The notes beneath the pieces were generated by a model that saw nothing but the letters and a program-made list of their open reading frames with translations, was not told the DNA's origin and made no database searches. Made by a program: the position numbers and the translations under genes. A DNA stretch of 64,000 nucleotides from an uncultured Eubacteriales bacterium (lineage in GTDB: Bacteria; Bacillota; Clostridia; Lachnospirales; Cellulosilyticaceae): the NCBI GenBank assembly GCA_900551325.1, contig URVM01000006.1, forward strand, positions 124,001 through 188,000, read 5' to 3'. Position 1 is the stretch's first letter. Each line of letters starts with the position of its first letter. This document shows, one piece after another, positions 42,565-52,873 of this stretch.

Positions 42565-44052
42565 ATGAATAAAAAAATGAAACCACTCGCACTATTATTA
42601 GTAGGAATTATGTCTTTAGGATCAATGACTGCATGTAGTAGCGGCAATACCGGAAATACAGCAGATGCTTCAGGAGACAAACAAACGGCTTCTTCAAACA
42701 AAGATGGTGAGACAGTAAATCTTGTATGGTGGATGATTGGTAGCGAACCAAAAGATTTAAAAATGGTAAATGATAAAATTAATGAATATACAAAAGAAAA
42801 GTTAAATGTCACTCTTGATATTAAATATGCAAGCTGGGGTGAATATGGTGAAAAGGTTTCAAAAATCGTTCAAAGTGGTGAAAGTTTTGATATAGCTTTT
42901 GGATCAGGTATTAATAACTATCAAGATTTAGCAGCTAAAGGTTATTTTGCAGATCTTAAAGAAATTCTTCCTACAGTAACACCAGCACTTTGGGACTTTA
43001 TGCCTGAAGACCTCTGGAAAGGTGTAACAATTAACGAGCAAATTATAGGGGTACCAGCTTACAAAGATTCAGCTCAATCTCAATATTGGGTATGGGATAA
43101 AGAGTTAGTAGATAAATTAGGTATCGATATTAATAGTGTTAAAACATTAGAAGACTTAGATCCAGTACTAAGAAAAATTAAAGAAAATGATCCAAGTAAA
43201 TATCCTCTAATTATGCAAGGAAAAGAAGGAATCAATGGATTTATAGCAACTGTTAATAACTTAGATGAGTTATTAGTATCACCATCTATTGGTGTAAAAT
43301 ATGATGACACTTCAGCAACAGTAGTATCATCATGGGAAGATAAAGAAGTTATGAAAAACTTAAATACTATTCGTACATGGTTTAATGATGGATTAATTAA
43401 TCCAGATGCTGCAACACTTACTGAAACACCAAAATACCGTCCAGTATTTGCTGCACAAGGTTATCCACATGCAGATGCTGACTGGTCAACATCTAGTGGT
43501 TATCCAGTAGTGTCTAGCCAATTCTTTGGACCAGCTTACTCAACAAAAACAATTCAAGGTTCATTTAATGTTATTTCAGCAGGATCTAAACATATTGAAG
43601 AGTCTTTAAAAGTTCTTGAATTAGTAAATACAGATTCATACTTAAGAAACTTACTTGCATTTGGTATTGAAGATACTCATTACAAAAAAGTAGGTGAAAA
43701 TAGTATTGAGGTACTTAATGACGGATATCAAGTACCAGCTTATTCACAAGGAACATTCTTCAACATGTATACTGTAGCACCAGCTCCAGAAACAAAATGG
43801 GTAGATCTTCAAAAACAACAAGAAAATGCTTTCTCTTCACCAGCATTAGGATTTACATTTAATACTGAACCAGTACAAAACCAAGTAGCTGCATGTAGTA
43901 ATATTGAAACAAAATACACTGCATCATTATTAACAGGTTCTGTAGATCCAAATGAAGTTGTTCCAAAAATGTTAGATGAGTTAAATAAAGCAGGTTATCA
44001 AGATATTATTAAAGAAGCACAAAACCAACTTAATGCATACCTTGGTAAATAA
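42565..44052 (+). CDS. Sugar-binding lipoprotein of the Lpl-type ABC importer
   Basis: ATG 42565 follows AAAGGGG; an upstream TTG is less likely. The 495-residue product has a lipoprotein signal with lipobox SMTAC. A Ser/Thr/Asn linker and a large periplasmic-binding-protein fold (family 1, LplA-like, with a DUF3502-type C-terminal region) follow. Aromatic residues such as WWMIG, QYWVWDK and YPHADADWS are typical sugar contacts. It captures glycans at the cell surface for the two permeases upstream. A terminator follows. Confidence 0.9.
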   Translation: MNKKMKPLALLLVGIMSLGSMTACSSGNTGNTADASGDKQTASSNKDGETVNLVWWMIGSEPKDLKMVNDKINEYTKEKLNVTLDIKYASWGEYGEKVSKIVQSGESFDIAFGSGINNYQDLAAKGYFADLKEILPTVTPALWDFMPEDLWKGVTINEQIIGVPAYKDSAQSQYWVWDKELVDKLGIDINSVKTLEDLDPVLRKIKENDPSKYPLIMQGKEGINGFIATVNNLDELLVSPSIGVKYDDTSATVVSSWEDKEVMKNLNTIRTWFNDGLINPDAATLTETPKYRPVFAAQGYPHADADWSTSSGYPVVSSQFFGPAYSTKTIQGSFNVISAGSKHIEESLKVLELVNTDSYLRNLLAFGIEDTHYKKVGENSIEVLNDGYQVPAYSQGTFFNMYTVAPAPETKWVDLQKQQENAFSSPALGFTFNTEPVQNQVAACSNIETKYTASLLTGSVDPNEVVPKMLDELNKAGYQDIIKEAQNQLNAYLGK

Positions 44053-44080
44053 GGCTAGTATATAAAGATAAAATGCTGAT

Positions 44081-44113
44081 AAAAGAGTAGAAGGGATGCC
44101 TTCTACTCTTTTT
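44081..44113 (+). terminator. Terminator of the sugar ABC operon
   Basis: AAAGAGTAGAAGG, a 4-nt loop, CCTTCTACTCTTT, then TT. Confidence 0.9.
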
Positions 44114-44235
44114 AATAGTATAGAGTTATAAAAATAGAAATTAAGAAGAATAAATGAAAAATATAACAATAAGAAAGAAAATTTGTTAAAATATAAAAAG
44201 TAATGAGTTTGATTAAATAGGGAAAAGGTGATGTT

Positions 44236-45273
44236 ATGAAATCTGTGGGGATTAATGAGATAGCACAAAGATTAAATATATCTCGTAATACTGTATCAAA
44301 AGTTATGAATAATAGGGGAAGTGTATCAGATAAAACAAGAGAGAAAATTATAGAAACAGCTATAGAAATGGGATACAGTAAGTTACCAGAAGAATTTATG
44401 AGTAGAAATAATAATGAATCTAAATTGAAAAATATATTAGTTATTGCTACAGCTCCTGATTTTTCTTCTTTCTGGGGGAAGATTATTCATGGAATTACAG
44501 AAGAGTTGGTAAGAGAAGAGTATCAGTGTTTTTACCATTTTTTAACATTCGAGCAAGAACAGAATTTTTTGCTTCCAAAGCTTATTGAAACGGGAGAGGT
44601 AGCAGGAATTATTGTGATGAATGTATATAATATAGAGGCCATAAAAAGCATTAGAAGCTTAGGTCTGCCAACAGTATACTATGACCTACCACTTAGTATT
44701 GATGTAAGAGAGGCACAAGCAGACGTAGTGGTGGTAGAAGGCAGACAAAGTATATATGATGTGACAACACAACTACTTAAACAAGGGGACACTAAGTTAG
44801 GTTTTATAGGTGATGCTAGTTATTGTAAAAGTATAGCAGAGCGATGGGAAGGATTTATTAAGGCACATAAGGCAGTTGATTTACCTATACATAAAGAATA
44901 TTGTTTTACAAATGAAGAAAATGGTCACTTCTATTTTGGTAAAGAGGTAGAAGAACCACTAAAGACTCTAATAAGAAACGAGCAAGATTTACCCCATGCT
45001 TTTGTATGTGCAAATGATGCTATTGCTTATAAGATTATGAAACAACTTAAGTCCTATGGATATAATATACCAGAAGATATTCGTATAACTGGGTTCGATG
45101 ATATTGAAGTATTAGGAGAAAAAGAGTTAACTTCGGTAGGTATAAATATATCAGATATTGGAGTGAGACTAGCAGAGCAATTAGTGTGGCGTATTCAAAA
45201 TCCTAAAAGAAGTTATGAAGTAATAAAAATATATGGCGATATATATTATAGAAAATCTACCGAAAAGGAATGA
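44236..45273 (+). CDS. LacI-family transcriptional regulator
   Basis: The 345-residue protein has an N-terminal LacI HTH (GINEIAQRLNISRNTVSKVM, about 4-23) with hinge helix and a periplasmic-binding-like effector domain. The usual motifs FICANDAIAYKIMKQL-like (here FVCANDAIAY near 255), ITGFDDIE and the C-terminal LVWRIQNP are visible. It probably responds to a sugar imported by the adjacent Lpl-type transporter and could bind the palindromes upstream of that operon. The target assignment is inference from position. Confidence 0.88.
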   Translation: MKSVGINEIAQRLNISRNTVSKVMNNRGSVSDKTREKIIETAIEMGYSKLPEEFMSRNNNESKLKNILVIATAPDFSSFWGKIIHGITEELVREEYQCFYHFLTFEQEQNFLLPKLIETGEVAGIIVMNVYNIEAIKSIRSLGLPTVYYDLPLSIDVREAQADVVVVEGRQSIYDVTTQLLKQGDTKLGFIGDASYCKSIAERWEGFIKAHKAVDLPIHKEYCFTNEENGHFYFGKEVEEPLKTLIRNEQDLPHAFVCANDAIAYKIMKQLKSYGYNIPEDIRITGFDDIEVLGEKELTSVGINISDIGVRLAEQLVWRIQNPKRSYEVIKIYGDIYYRKSTEKE

Positions 45274-45392
45274 GACATAATAAGTTTATATAAGAGGTTT
45301 GTTGTTAATATAATTAAACGATAGTATAATTATTTGTGGTATTAAATATTTTTAAATGAAAAATTAAAAAAAGTTAGGAAGGGGTATATAAG

Positions 45393-47126
45393 ATGGGTCA
45401 GAGAGCTAGAAAAAGAACAATAGACATCCCTTTAAAAACTAAGATTATAATGATTACCTCACTAAGTATCATTATAACTAGTTTTTGTACTGGAGGCATG
45501 TTAAAAAGTAAAATCTATAATCACACCATTAATTTAATGGAACAATCTGCTTTAAATGTAGTAAAATCAGCTACAAAAATTATTGATGGTGATGAGTTTG
45601 AAGCATTAGCTAAAAGTTTAGATAGTACATCTCCTACATATAAGGCTATGCTAGAAGATTTTCTAGAACTTAATACAGAGCTAGGAAATGGAATGCTCTA
45701 TACGGTGATTGACTATGATAAAGATAATTATGCTTATATTATTGATGGTAGTCAAAGTGTAGATATGGGCTATATCCAACAAAAGTCAGATTTTGCCCAG
45801 GAAATAAGAAATGCTTTTGATAAAGGGGAGGCATGTACAGGTGAGCCGTACTATGTAGAAACCTTTAATAAAACTTATATTTCTGCTTTTGCACCAATTA
45901 AGAACTCAGCTAATAAAGTGGTTGGTGTAGTAGAATATGACTATGAAAATAGTGAATTAAAAGATGCCATGAGGGGTATAGAAACTGCTACTGCAGGTAT
46001 TACAACTATATTAGTTATTTTAGCTATTATTATTAATTATATTATTTTAAAACATATGTTTAAGCCAATAAATAAATTAGTAGTTGAAATAGGTAAGATA
46101 GCAGAAGGTGACTTACAGTTTGTTATAGAAGATGATAGACAAGATGAAATTGGAAGTATTAATAATGCCTTAGCTAAAACAGTAGATGCACTAAGAGATA
46201 TTATATATAAAATCAAGAAGTCCTCAGATAGTGTTACAACAGCTTCAAATAATATATTAGTAAGTACAAGTGAGGCAACAAAAGCGTATGAAGATCTAGC
46301 AAATTCTACAACAGAGATATCATCTATCTCTACAGAACAAGCTATGCAAACAGATACTATTAAGACTGTACTTGTAAAACTAAATGAGGATATACAAAAT
46401 ATATTTGAACAAATTGAAAAAGCTAATGAAATTGCCTATAAGACAGTAGAAGATGTAAATGTAGGTAGTAGAGTCATAGAAAATACAAGTGCTCAAATGG
46501 ATACTATAGGTAAAAGTATTGATAATACCAATAGTGTAGTAGAAGAATTAGTACAAAACATGGGTAAAATCCAAGGCATGGTAACAGCAATCTCAGGTAT
46601 TTCAGGACAAACTAATTTACTAGCTTTAAATGCAGCTATAGAAGCAGCAAGAGCAGGAGAAGCAGGACGAGGCTTTGCTGTTGTTGCAGATGAGGTTAAG
46701 AAACTATCAGAAGAAACAAATAGTGTTGCAAAAGAAATTGTAGGTATTATTGATTATATACAACAACAAACAACTAGTATTGCAGAAGCTATTTCTACAA
46801 GTGTAGAAATGACTAAAGAAGGCAAAGCATATAGTAATGAAGTAAGTAAGATTTTTGAAATGATAAAAGAATCTAATGAAAATATGGAAGATAAAGTAGT
46901 ACAGATTAAAAACTCAACAAGTGAAATGGTTTCAAGTGTTACTCATATAAATGAAAACATGACGCAAATTGATGAAGTATCTAAGGTTATAGATGCCAAT
47001 GCAATGAATCTAGCAGCTGTAACAGAAGAACAAATGGCTACATCCGAGGAGTTTAAGACTATGTCTGAACTACTCAGAGAGGAAGCCTTAGAGCTTCATG
47101 AAAGTGTATCTAAATTTAAAATTTAA
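45393..47126 (+). CDS. Methyl-accepting chemotaxis protein
   Basis: The 577-residue receptor has a first membrane helix (about 18-36), an extracytoplasmic sensor of about 150 residues with a single Cache-like fold, and a second helix (about 197-217). A HAMP domain (about 218-272) and a cytoplasmic coiled coil follow. The hairpin tip, around 400-440, contains the invariant NLLALNAAIEAARAGEAGRG. No C-terminal CheR-docking peptide is seen. Its place between the glycan importer/LacI genes and the sulfatase operon suggests it senses the glycan or a released product. It could use the CheV at 37611. Confidence 0.92.
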   Translation: MGQRARKRTIDIPLKTKIIMITSLSIIITSFCTGGMLKSKIYNHTINLMEQSALNVVKSATKIIDGDEFEALAKSLDSTSPTYKAMLEDFLELNTELGNGMLYTVIDYDKDNYAYIIDGSQSVDMGYIQQKSDFAQEIRNAFDKGEACTGEPYYVETFNKTYISAFAPIKNSANKVVGVVEYDYENSELKDAMRGIETATAGITTILVILAIIINYIILKHMFKPINKLVVEIGKIAEGDLQFVIEDDRQDEIGSINNALAKTVDALRDIIYKIKKSSDSVTTASNNILVSTSEATKAYEDLANSTTEISSISTEQAMQTDTIKTVLVKLNEDIQNIFEQIEKANEIAYKTVEDVNVGSRVIENTSAQMDTIGKSIDNTNSVVEELVQNMGKIQGMVTAISGISGQTNLLALNAAIEAARAGEAGRGFAVVADEVKKLSEETNSVAKEIVGIIDYIQQQTTSIAEAISTSVEMTKEGKAYSNEVSKIFEMIKESNENMEDKVVQIKNSTSEMVSSVTHINENMTQIDEVSKVIDANAMNLAAVTEEQMATSEEFKTMSELLREEALELHESVSKFKI

Positions 47127-47134
47127 ATACATAT

Positions 47135-47183
47135 AAAAAAGAGTGTACCCAACTAGTAGTCTAGTTGGGGACACTCTTTTTTT
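47135..47183. terminator. Bidirectional terminator between the receptor and the peptidase
   Basis: AAAGAGTGT, a mismatch, CCCAACTAG, a 4-nt loop and the complementary arm, with A and T runs on both sides. Confidence 0.88.
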
Positions 47184-47189
47184 ATGTTA

Positions 47190-49622
47190 TTACCATTTAT
47201 TAAGTCCATCTACAACAGGAAGTTGTATAGAAGTCTTACTTGGGTTAACTGTAAATTCTGTTACACTAAGAGGTCTCATTGTATATTCGGCATCTGTTGA
47301 ATAAAGTATTAAGCCTAATCTGTGACCAGCTTTTATAGTATAATTCATTGGTTCTAAATCTAAATTAAAGGTATATTCAGTACCTGGAGTAAGTGGAGTT
47401 GAACTTAATATACCTAATCTGTTTTGAGCATCCATCCAACCACGAGAAATGATTTTATATGAAGATGGTTTATCTTCCATTACAAAGTTAATAATATCAT
47501 CAGAACCTGCATTACCACCATAAATAATACCATTTGGTACAACAACTTCTGTTTCTATAGTTGGGCGAATGGCATTACCGTAATCTACGAGCATTGCACT
47601 AATAATACCAGTAGGAGCATTTAAGCTTGCTGTTAAAGAAAGGTTAATTGTACCACTAATTTGAACATCTTTTGTAAGAGGTTCGCTAACATAAGCTAGA
47701 CGATCCTGACGCTCGTTTTCAGGGTTACTAACAATAGCATTTCTCCAGTCTAATCCATTTAGTTCTTCACGGCTATAACCAGAAAGAGAAAGGTCATCTA
47801 CAAATGTCTGTGGTGCTTGTTCATCAACAGGTGTAAAGCTTAATTTATTATTATCAGTAGTATCTAGATATAATGTAGTTGCCTCACCGTCTACAGGCCA
47901 GTTAGAGAAGCCTTCCCATGAAAGATCTGTGTTGTTTTGAATAATAGCAGTCGGAACAGTGTTCATTACATTATTATCAATATCGTATAACCAATAGTCA
48001 AACCATCTGTTTAATATATCGTTAAAGTCAATACCAGCTAAGTTATTAATACTCATATGTTCGCCTTGATGAAGAATGATTTTGCGAGGGATATCTCTTT
48101 CTTCAAGGGCCTTAAAGAGTGCATCAAATTGTTTAGGTTTAACATTCCAATCACTTAAACCATGTACAATAAGTACGCTTGCTTCAAGTTTACTTGTATC
48201 TCTTAAGTAATTACGTTCATCCCAAAAAGTATTATAGTCACCAGTAATACGATCTTGGTCTTCGCGCATAGCATCCATAGATGCCTCAAATTTTTCTTTT
48301 ACAGTTGCATAGTCTTCTGGATCAAGCATACGGCTCATACAGTATATTGCAAGTAAGTCAGCATCATCACCTTGCCAACCTTCGCCAGCTACATTAAGTC
48401 CGTTTGCACGATAATAATCATACCAGTTACTAATAGCAGCTACAGGGACAATTGTTTTAAGACCTTTTACACCTGTCATAGCTGTACCAATAGGAAGTGT
48501 TCCTCTATATGAACGACCTGACATACCTACATTTCCTGTAGACCAGTAAGCTTCTACTTCAATATTATCTGTCTTATTTGTATAAGCTTTAGTTCTACCA
48601 TTTAGCCAATCAATAACAGCTTCAGTTGAGATGATTTCATTTGTATCACCAGTACTTGTCATACCTTCAGAGCCACGTGTACCAATACCGCCTGAAAATA
48701 CTACAGCATAACCACGTGTGAAAAAGTAATTATACCAACCACCAAAATCAAAAGGTTCAACTTTAGCATCATCTGCATGACCTTTAGTTTTACGTGGAGC
48801 AGGGAGTTTTTTCTTTTCAGGAACAAATTTAATATCTTCGTAGTCGTTTGTGTATTCAGGGACTACTGTAAGGTCTTCATCTACATTATGTGTAATATAA
48901 AGATCATCATTAGTACCCATAACATATGGACTTACTTCATAGATAGTAGGTACTTTCATTCCTTGTTCAGTTTCTGCTGGACGTTTAATCCAAACCTCAA
49001 TTAAGTCTCTTTTATTATCAGAGTCAGTATCAAGAGGTGCTTCTACATATACTTTTTCATAGATGGCATCATTATGATTAAAGATAGGTTGAGTTTTGCC
49101 ATCAAATACTAAGATGCTAGGCACATTTTTATCTTCGTTATAATCACTTAAAAAACCATTTTCAATAAGCACTTCAAAGTACTCGCGCCCAGTGCTTGTC
49201 TTAGCTTTTAAACAATCATAAAGATCAGCACTAAGAGCCTCATCGTCGAAGTTTGAAGGATAAATTGGGTTAAGGCCTACAGTAGTAGCGAAAGAAAGTA
49301 TATCATCATCTTTTGATACTTCCTCGTTGTACCCTAGTAGTGTAAGAAATACACTGTAAAATTCTTCTTCGGTGATAGAATCAGAAGAATCAAGGGAAGT
49401 GATTAAGTCTTTGTGACTTTCACTATAATTAGGATTAAGTGATAAAATAATATCTTTTACCTGTGACTTTGTTATTACCTGAGAGTCAGGTAAAGTAATC
49501 CCAATGTTGGATAGAGCGACTTGATCTTCATTTGGCTTAAATGTAACAGTAGATGCTTGTGTTACATTTAAGGAACCTAGAAATAAAGAAAAAGCTAAAG
49601 TAAGTACAGCAAATTTTTTCAT
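47190..49622 (-). CDS. Secreted Xaa-Pro dipeptidyl-peptidase (family S15)
   Basis: The 810-residue product has a signal peptide (MKKFAVLTLAFSLFLGSLNV, cleaved near TQAS). An N-terminal helical region, an alpha/beta-hydrolase core and the C-terminal jelly-roll domain of the CocE/PepX group follow. The nucleophile is Ser near 370 in GMSGRSYRGT. The probable Asp (GLSDWNV, near 488) and His (HQGEHMS, near 521) complete the triad. It should cleave X-Pro dipeptides from extracellular peptides, which would suit proline-rich glycoproteins. AAAGGAG precedes its ATG on the minus strand. It is divergent from the sulfatase operon and may share its control region. Confidence 0.88.
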   Translation of the reverse strand: MKKFAVLTLAFSLFLGSLNVTQASTVTFKPNEDQVALSNIGITLPDSQVITKSQVKDIILSLNPNYSESHKDLITSLDSSDSITEEEFYSVFLTLLGYNEEVSKDDDILSFATTVGLNPIYPSNFDDEALSADLYDCLKAKTSTGREYFEVLIENGFLSDYNEDKNVPSILVFDGKTQPIFNHNDAIYEKVYVEAPLDTDSDNKRDLIEVWIKRPAETEQGMKVPTIYEVSPYVMGTNDDLYITHNVDEDLTVVPEYTNDYEDIKFVPEKKKLPAPRKTKGHADDAKVEPFDFGGWYNYFFTRGYAVVFSGGIGTRGSEGMTSTGDTNEIISTEAVIDWLNGRTKAYTNKTDNIEVEAYWSTGNVGMSGRSYRGTLPIGTAMTGVKGLKTIVPVAAISNWYDYYRANGLNVAGEGWQGDDADLLAIYCMSRMLDPEDYATVKEKFEASMDAMREDQDRITGDYNTFWDERNYLRDTSKLEASVLIVHGLSDWNVKPKQFDALFKALEERDIPRKIILHQGEHMSINNLAGIDFNDILNRWFDYWLYDIDNNVMNTVPTAIIQNNTDLSWEGFSNWPVDGEATTLYLDTTDNNKLSFTPVDEQAPQTFVDDLSLSGYSREELNGLDWRNAIVSNPENERQDRLAYVSEPLTKDVQISGTINLSLTASLNAPTGIISAMLVDYGNAIRPTIETEVVVPNGIIYGGNAGSDDIINFVMEDKPSSYKIISRGWMDAQNRLGILSSTPLTPGTEYTFNLDLEPMNYTIKAGHRLGLILYSTDAEYTMRPLSVTEFTVNPSKTSIQLPVVDGLNKW

Positions 49623-49848
49623 TTTAAGTCTCCTTTTATTTGATTTAGTTATACAGAGGCATAATTAGACTACATAAAATTATACCAGTGTATAATTATA
49701 ACAAAGTGTCATAAATTTTCCAATATATTTAACTGACTTATCGATTTGATTTAATTAAATAATATCTTATGAAAAATATAAACAAGTCTATTTCAAATAA
49801 GAATTATAGAAAAACAAAATAAAATAATGTACAATATATGTAAACTAA

Positions 49849-49862
49849 TGTAAGCGCAAAGT
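49849..49862 (+). promoter_or_regulatory. Cre-like site upstream of the sulfatase operon
   Basis: TGTAAGCGCAAAGT fits the CcpA consensus in its left half (TGTAAGCG) and only partly in the right. ATGTAAA at 49838 also resembles the motifs before the sugar ABC operon. Promoter boxes are not clear in this 292-bp divergent region. Confidence 0.35.
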
Positions 49863-49914
49863 TACCTAAATAAATGAGTTCATATAATATAAAACTGAGA
49901 AGGTAGGAAGACAG

Positions 49915-51408
49915 ATGAAAAATATACTTTTTATTATGGGTGATCAACATAGGTGGGATTGTATAGGGGCATATGGTAATAAGGTTCTCCAAACGCCAAA
50001 TATAGATGGTTTAGCAAAAGATGGAGTATTACATACACAGCATTATACAACTTATCCCGTGTGTACGCCTTCAAGATACTCCATTTTGAGTGGATTATAC
50101 ACACATCAGCATCTAGGATGGAGTAATACTTGTACACTTGCTAAAGGATTTAGTACCTTTCCAAAAGTATTAAGAAAAGAAGGGTATAGGACAGTAGCTA
50201 TAGGTAAAATGCATGCAACACCTACATATTTAGATATGGGATTTGATAAAATGCTTCTTTGTGAGCAAGACGGAAATGGTAGATATGATGATGATTATCA
50301 TAAATATTTAAAAGAAAATAATTTGATAGATGAGAATGATTTAATAGATCAAAGACATGAATTTAGACTAAAGGCAGATGAAACTTACTGGAATACATGT
50401 GGAGCTATAAAATCTAATTTAGATGAGAAACATCATTCTACGACATGGATTACAGACCGTGCCTTAGAAGAGCTAGAAGGTTGGGGGAAAGAAGGGCATA
50501 TGATGCTTGTAAGCTATGTCAAACCACACCATCCATTTGATCCACCAGCACCTTATGATACGATGTATAATCCAGATGAGATCGAGCTACTACCAGGTTA
50601 TACAGATGAAGTACCTGAGGTGGATTATGCTCACAATACAGGATACTTTGATCATAAAACATTAACAAAGGAGAAATTAAAGAAGATAACAGCGTACTAT
50701 TACGGTAGCATTTCTCATATGGATCATCATATAGGTCGCCTTGTTCAAGCACTTAAAGATAAAGGAATTTATGAAGATACACTTATTGTCTACACCAGTG
50801 ACCATGGGGAATATCTAGGCTTTCATCATATGTTACTTAAAGCCAATTATATGTATGATCCACTAGCTAAAGTGCCTCTTATTATTAAATATCCTAAAAA
50901 TCAATACCATGGACAAGTTAATGAACAGATAAGTTGTAATATTGACTTAGCCCCAACATTTCTTAGTCAAGCAGATTGTGCTATACCAGGCACTATGAAA
51001 GGCTTAGATTTATCTGATCAAAAAGTGGGAAGGCAAATGACTATTTGTGAAGGGTTTAGAGCAGATATATGTGATGGGGTGTTAGAAAAATACTATGAAT
51101 ATATGGTGCGTAGTAAAAATTATAAACTCATTATAAGTAAGAACTTTGAACACTATATGTTCTTTGATCTTATAAATGACCCTTATGAACTCAAGGATGT
51201 TTCAAATGAAGATAAGTATAAAGAAGAAATAGAAAAGCATAAAGCTTTCTTAGCACAGACTATGACGTTTGATGCTTTAAGTCCTATATATTTAAATGAA
51301 GATGAACAACCTTTTAATGAAGCTAAGAGGATGAACGAACAAGAAAGAAGAGAAATGGAAGTTTATTGTATGGAACGTGTACCTTATGCCATAGACAGTA
51401 ATAAGTAG
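49915..51408 (+). CDS. Sulfatase 1 (Cys-type, family S1)
   Basis: The 497-residue cytoplasmic-looking sulfatase carries the signature C-T-P-S-R with Cys50, the residue oxidised to formylglycine, and the second block VAIGKMHATP. Metal-ligand segments are FIMGDQHRWD at the start and YTSDHGEYLG near 295. It has no signal peptide. It is the first of four consecutive sulfatase genes followed by the maturase, so it probably removes sulfate from imported or surface-trapped saccharides. Substrate unknown. Confidence 0.9.
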   Translation: MKNILFIMGDQHRWDCIGAYGNKVLQTPNIDGLAKDGVLHTQHYTTYPVCTPSRYSILSGLYTHQHLGWSNTCTLAKGFSTFPKVLRKEGYRTVAIGKMHATPTYLDMGFDKMLLCEQDGNGRYDDDYHKYLKENNLIDENDLIDQRHEFRLKADETYWNTCGAIKSNLDEKHHSTTWITDRALEELEGWGKEGHMMLVSYVKPHHPFDPPAPYDTMYNPDEIELLPGYTDEVPEVDYAHNTGYFDHKTLTKEKLKKITAYYYGSISHMDHHIGRLVQALKDKGIYEDTLIVYTSDHGEYLGFHHMLLKANYMYDPLAKVPLIIKYPKNQYHGQVNEQISCNIDLAPTFLSQADCAIPGTMKGLDLSDQKVGRQMTICEGFRADICDGVLEKYYEYMVRSKNYKLIISKNFEHYMFFDLINDPYELKDVSNEDKYKEEIEKHKAFLAQTMTFDALSPIYLNEDEQPFNEAKRMNEQERREMEVYCMERVPYAIDSNK

Positions 51409-51448
51409 CTAGTATTTTAATAATTATTGCATGTTGGAGGAATGAGAT

Positions 51449-52873
51449 TTGAAACAGCCAAATATATTACTTATTTTATGTGATCAATTTAGATGGGATT
51501 GCTTAGGGGCTATGGGGCATCCTACTGTAGAAACACCAAATTTAGATACACTTGCTCATGAAGGTGTACTCTTCACAAATGCATATTCACCAGCACCTAG
51601 TTGTGTACCGGCAAGAGCTAGTCTTTTTACAGGTATGAGTCCGAATAAAACAGGTTTTCTAGGATACCGAGACGGAAATGACTGGAACTTTCCTAATATG
51701 TTACCAGAAGTGCTTAGAAATGCAGGTTATCAAACCCATTGTGTAGGTAAGACACATTTTTATCCTCAACGTAAGCATTGTGGCTTTGAAGGTTTAGAGT
51801 CTTATGAGGCGTGGCAAGTATTTGATAAATACTATACTAATGATTATCATGAATGGTTATCAGATAAAACAGGTAAGATGATGGATGAACTACATCATGG
51901 ATTAGATGATAATAGTTGGAATGCAAGACCAAGTACTTTACCAGAAGAATTACATAATAATACTTGGGTGGTAACGAAAGGACTAGAATTTTTGAGAAAA
52001 AGAGATCACTCTAGACCATATTTTCTCAACTTATCTTTCCATAGGCCACATCCACCTATTGATCCACCACAATATTACTGGGATGAATATATGAAAAAAG
52101 AGTGTGAAGCAGTCCCAGTAGGCAAATGGGCCAAGAAACATGATAAACCAGTGAGAGGGTTAGATACTTGGGAAGGCCATTTAGAAGATGATAAGTTAAG
52201 GAGGACTCGTCTTGCTTACTATGCACAGATTGCTCATATCGATACACAAATAGGAAGGTTAATCCGCACACTTAAATACCAAGGTGAGATGCCAGATATG
52301 ATCATCTTTACATCAGATCACGGTGAAATGTTAGGAGATCATCATCTCTTTAGAAAAACATATGCTTATGAAGGAAGTGCAGCCGTACCTTGTATTATAT
52401 GGACTAAAGATAAGCAATATGGAACTAAGGAAGAGACCCCAATTGTACTTGAAGACTTATATACAACTATTTTAGGCTATGCAGGACTAAAGGCATTAGA
52501 AAATGTAGATGGGCTAAATTTGATGCCACTTCTTAATCAAAATAAAGTAACAAAAAAAGAATGGGATAGAGAGTGGATTCATGGAGAGCACGCAAGATGC
52601 TATAGCCCAGACGAAGCAATGCAATTTATGACAGATGGTAAAACAAAATATATTTGGTTTACACATACAGGAGAGGAACAACTTTTTGACCTTTCTAATG
52701 ATCCTTATGAATGCAATGAATTATCAAAAGATGAAAAGTATGAAGATATACTTTTAACTTGGCGTCAACGTATGATAGAGTATCTTGCTACAAGAAAAGA
52801 AGATAATTTATCAGATGGAACACAACTTTTAACAGGCTTATTACCCGCATATAGAAAGGGACTCTACAAATGA
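51449..52873 (+). CDS. Sulfatase 2 (Cys-type, family S1)
   Basis: The start is TTG at 51449, with GGAGG 8 nt upstream. The 474-residue protein has signature C-V-P-A-R with Cys52, second block CVGKTHFYPQ, and metal-binding LILCDQFRWD and FTSDHGEMLGDHH. Lack of a signal peptide suggests a cytoplasmic enzyme. Its last 4 bp overlap sulfatase 3 (ATGA), so the two are co-translated. Confidence 0.9.
   Translation: MKQPNILLILCDQFRWDCLGAMGHPTVETPNLDTLAHEGVLFTNAYSPAPSCVPARASLFTGMSPNKTGFLGYRDGNDWNFPNMLPEVLRNAGYQTHCVGKTHFYPQRKHCGFEGLESYEAWQVFDKYYTNDYHEWLSDKTGKMMDELHHGLDDNSWNARPSTLPEELHNNTWVVTKGLEFLRKRDHSRPYFLNLSFHRPHPPIDPPQYYWDEYMKKECEAVPVGKWAKKHDKPVRGLDTWEGHLEDDKLRRTRLAYYAQIAHIDTQIGRLIRTLKYQGEMPDMIIFTSDHGEMLGDHHLFRKTYAYEGSAAVPCIIWTKDKQYGTKEETPIVLEDLYTTILGYAGLKALENVDGLNLMPLLNQNKVTKKEWDREWIHGEHARCYSPDEAMQFMTDGKTKYIWFTHTGEEQLFDLSNDPYECNELSKDEKYEDILLTWRQRMIEYLATRKEDNLSDGTQLLTGLLPAYRKGLYK

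Noticed and set aside
42522..42812. 96-codon minus-strand frame over the start of the binding lipoprotein
   Set aside because: The plus strand has a clear lipoprotein signal and binding-protein sequence; the minus frame has neither a ribosome site nor a family match.
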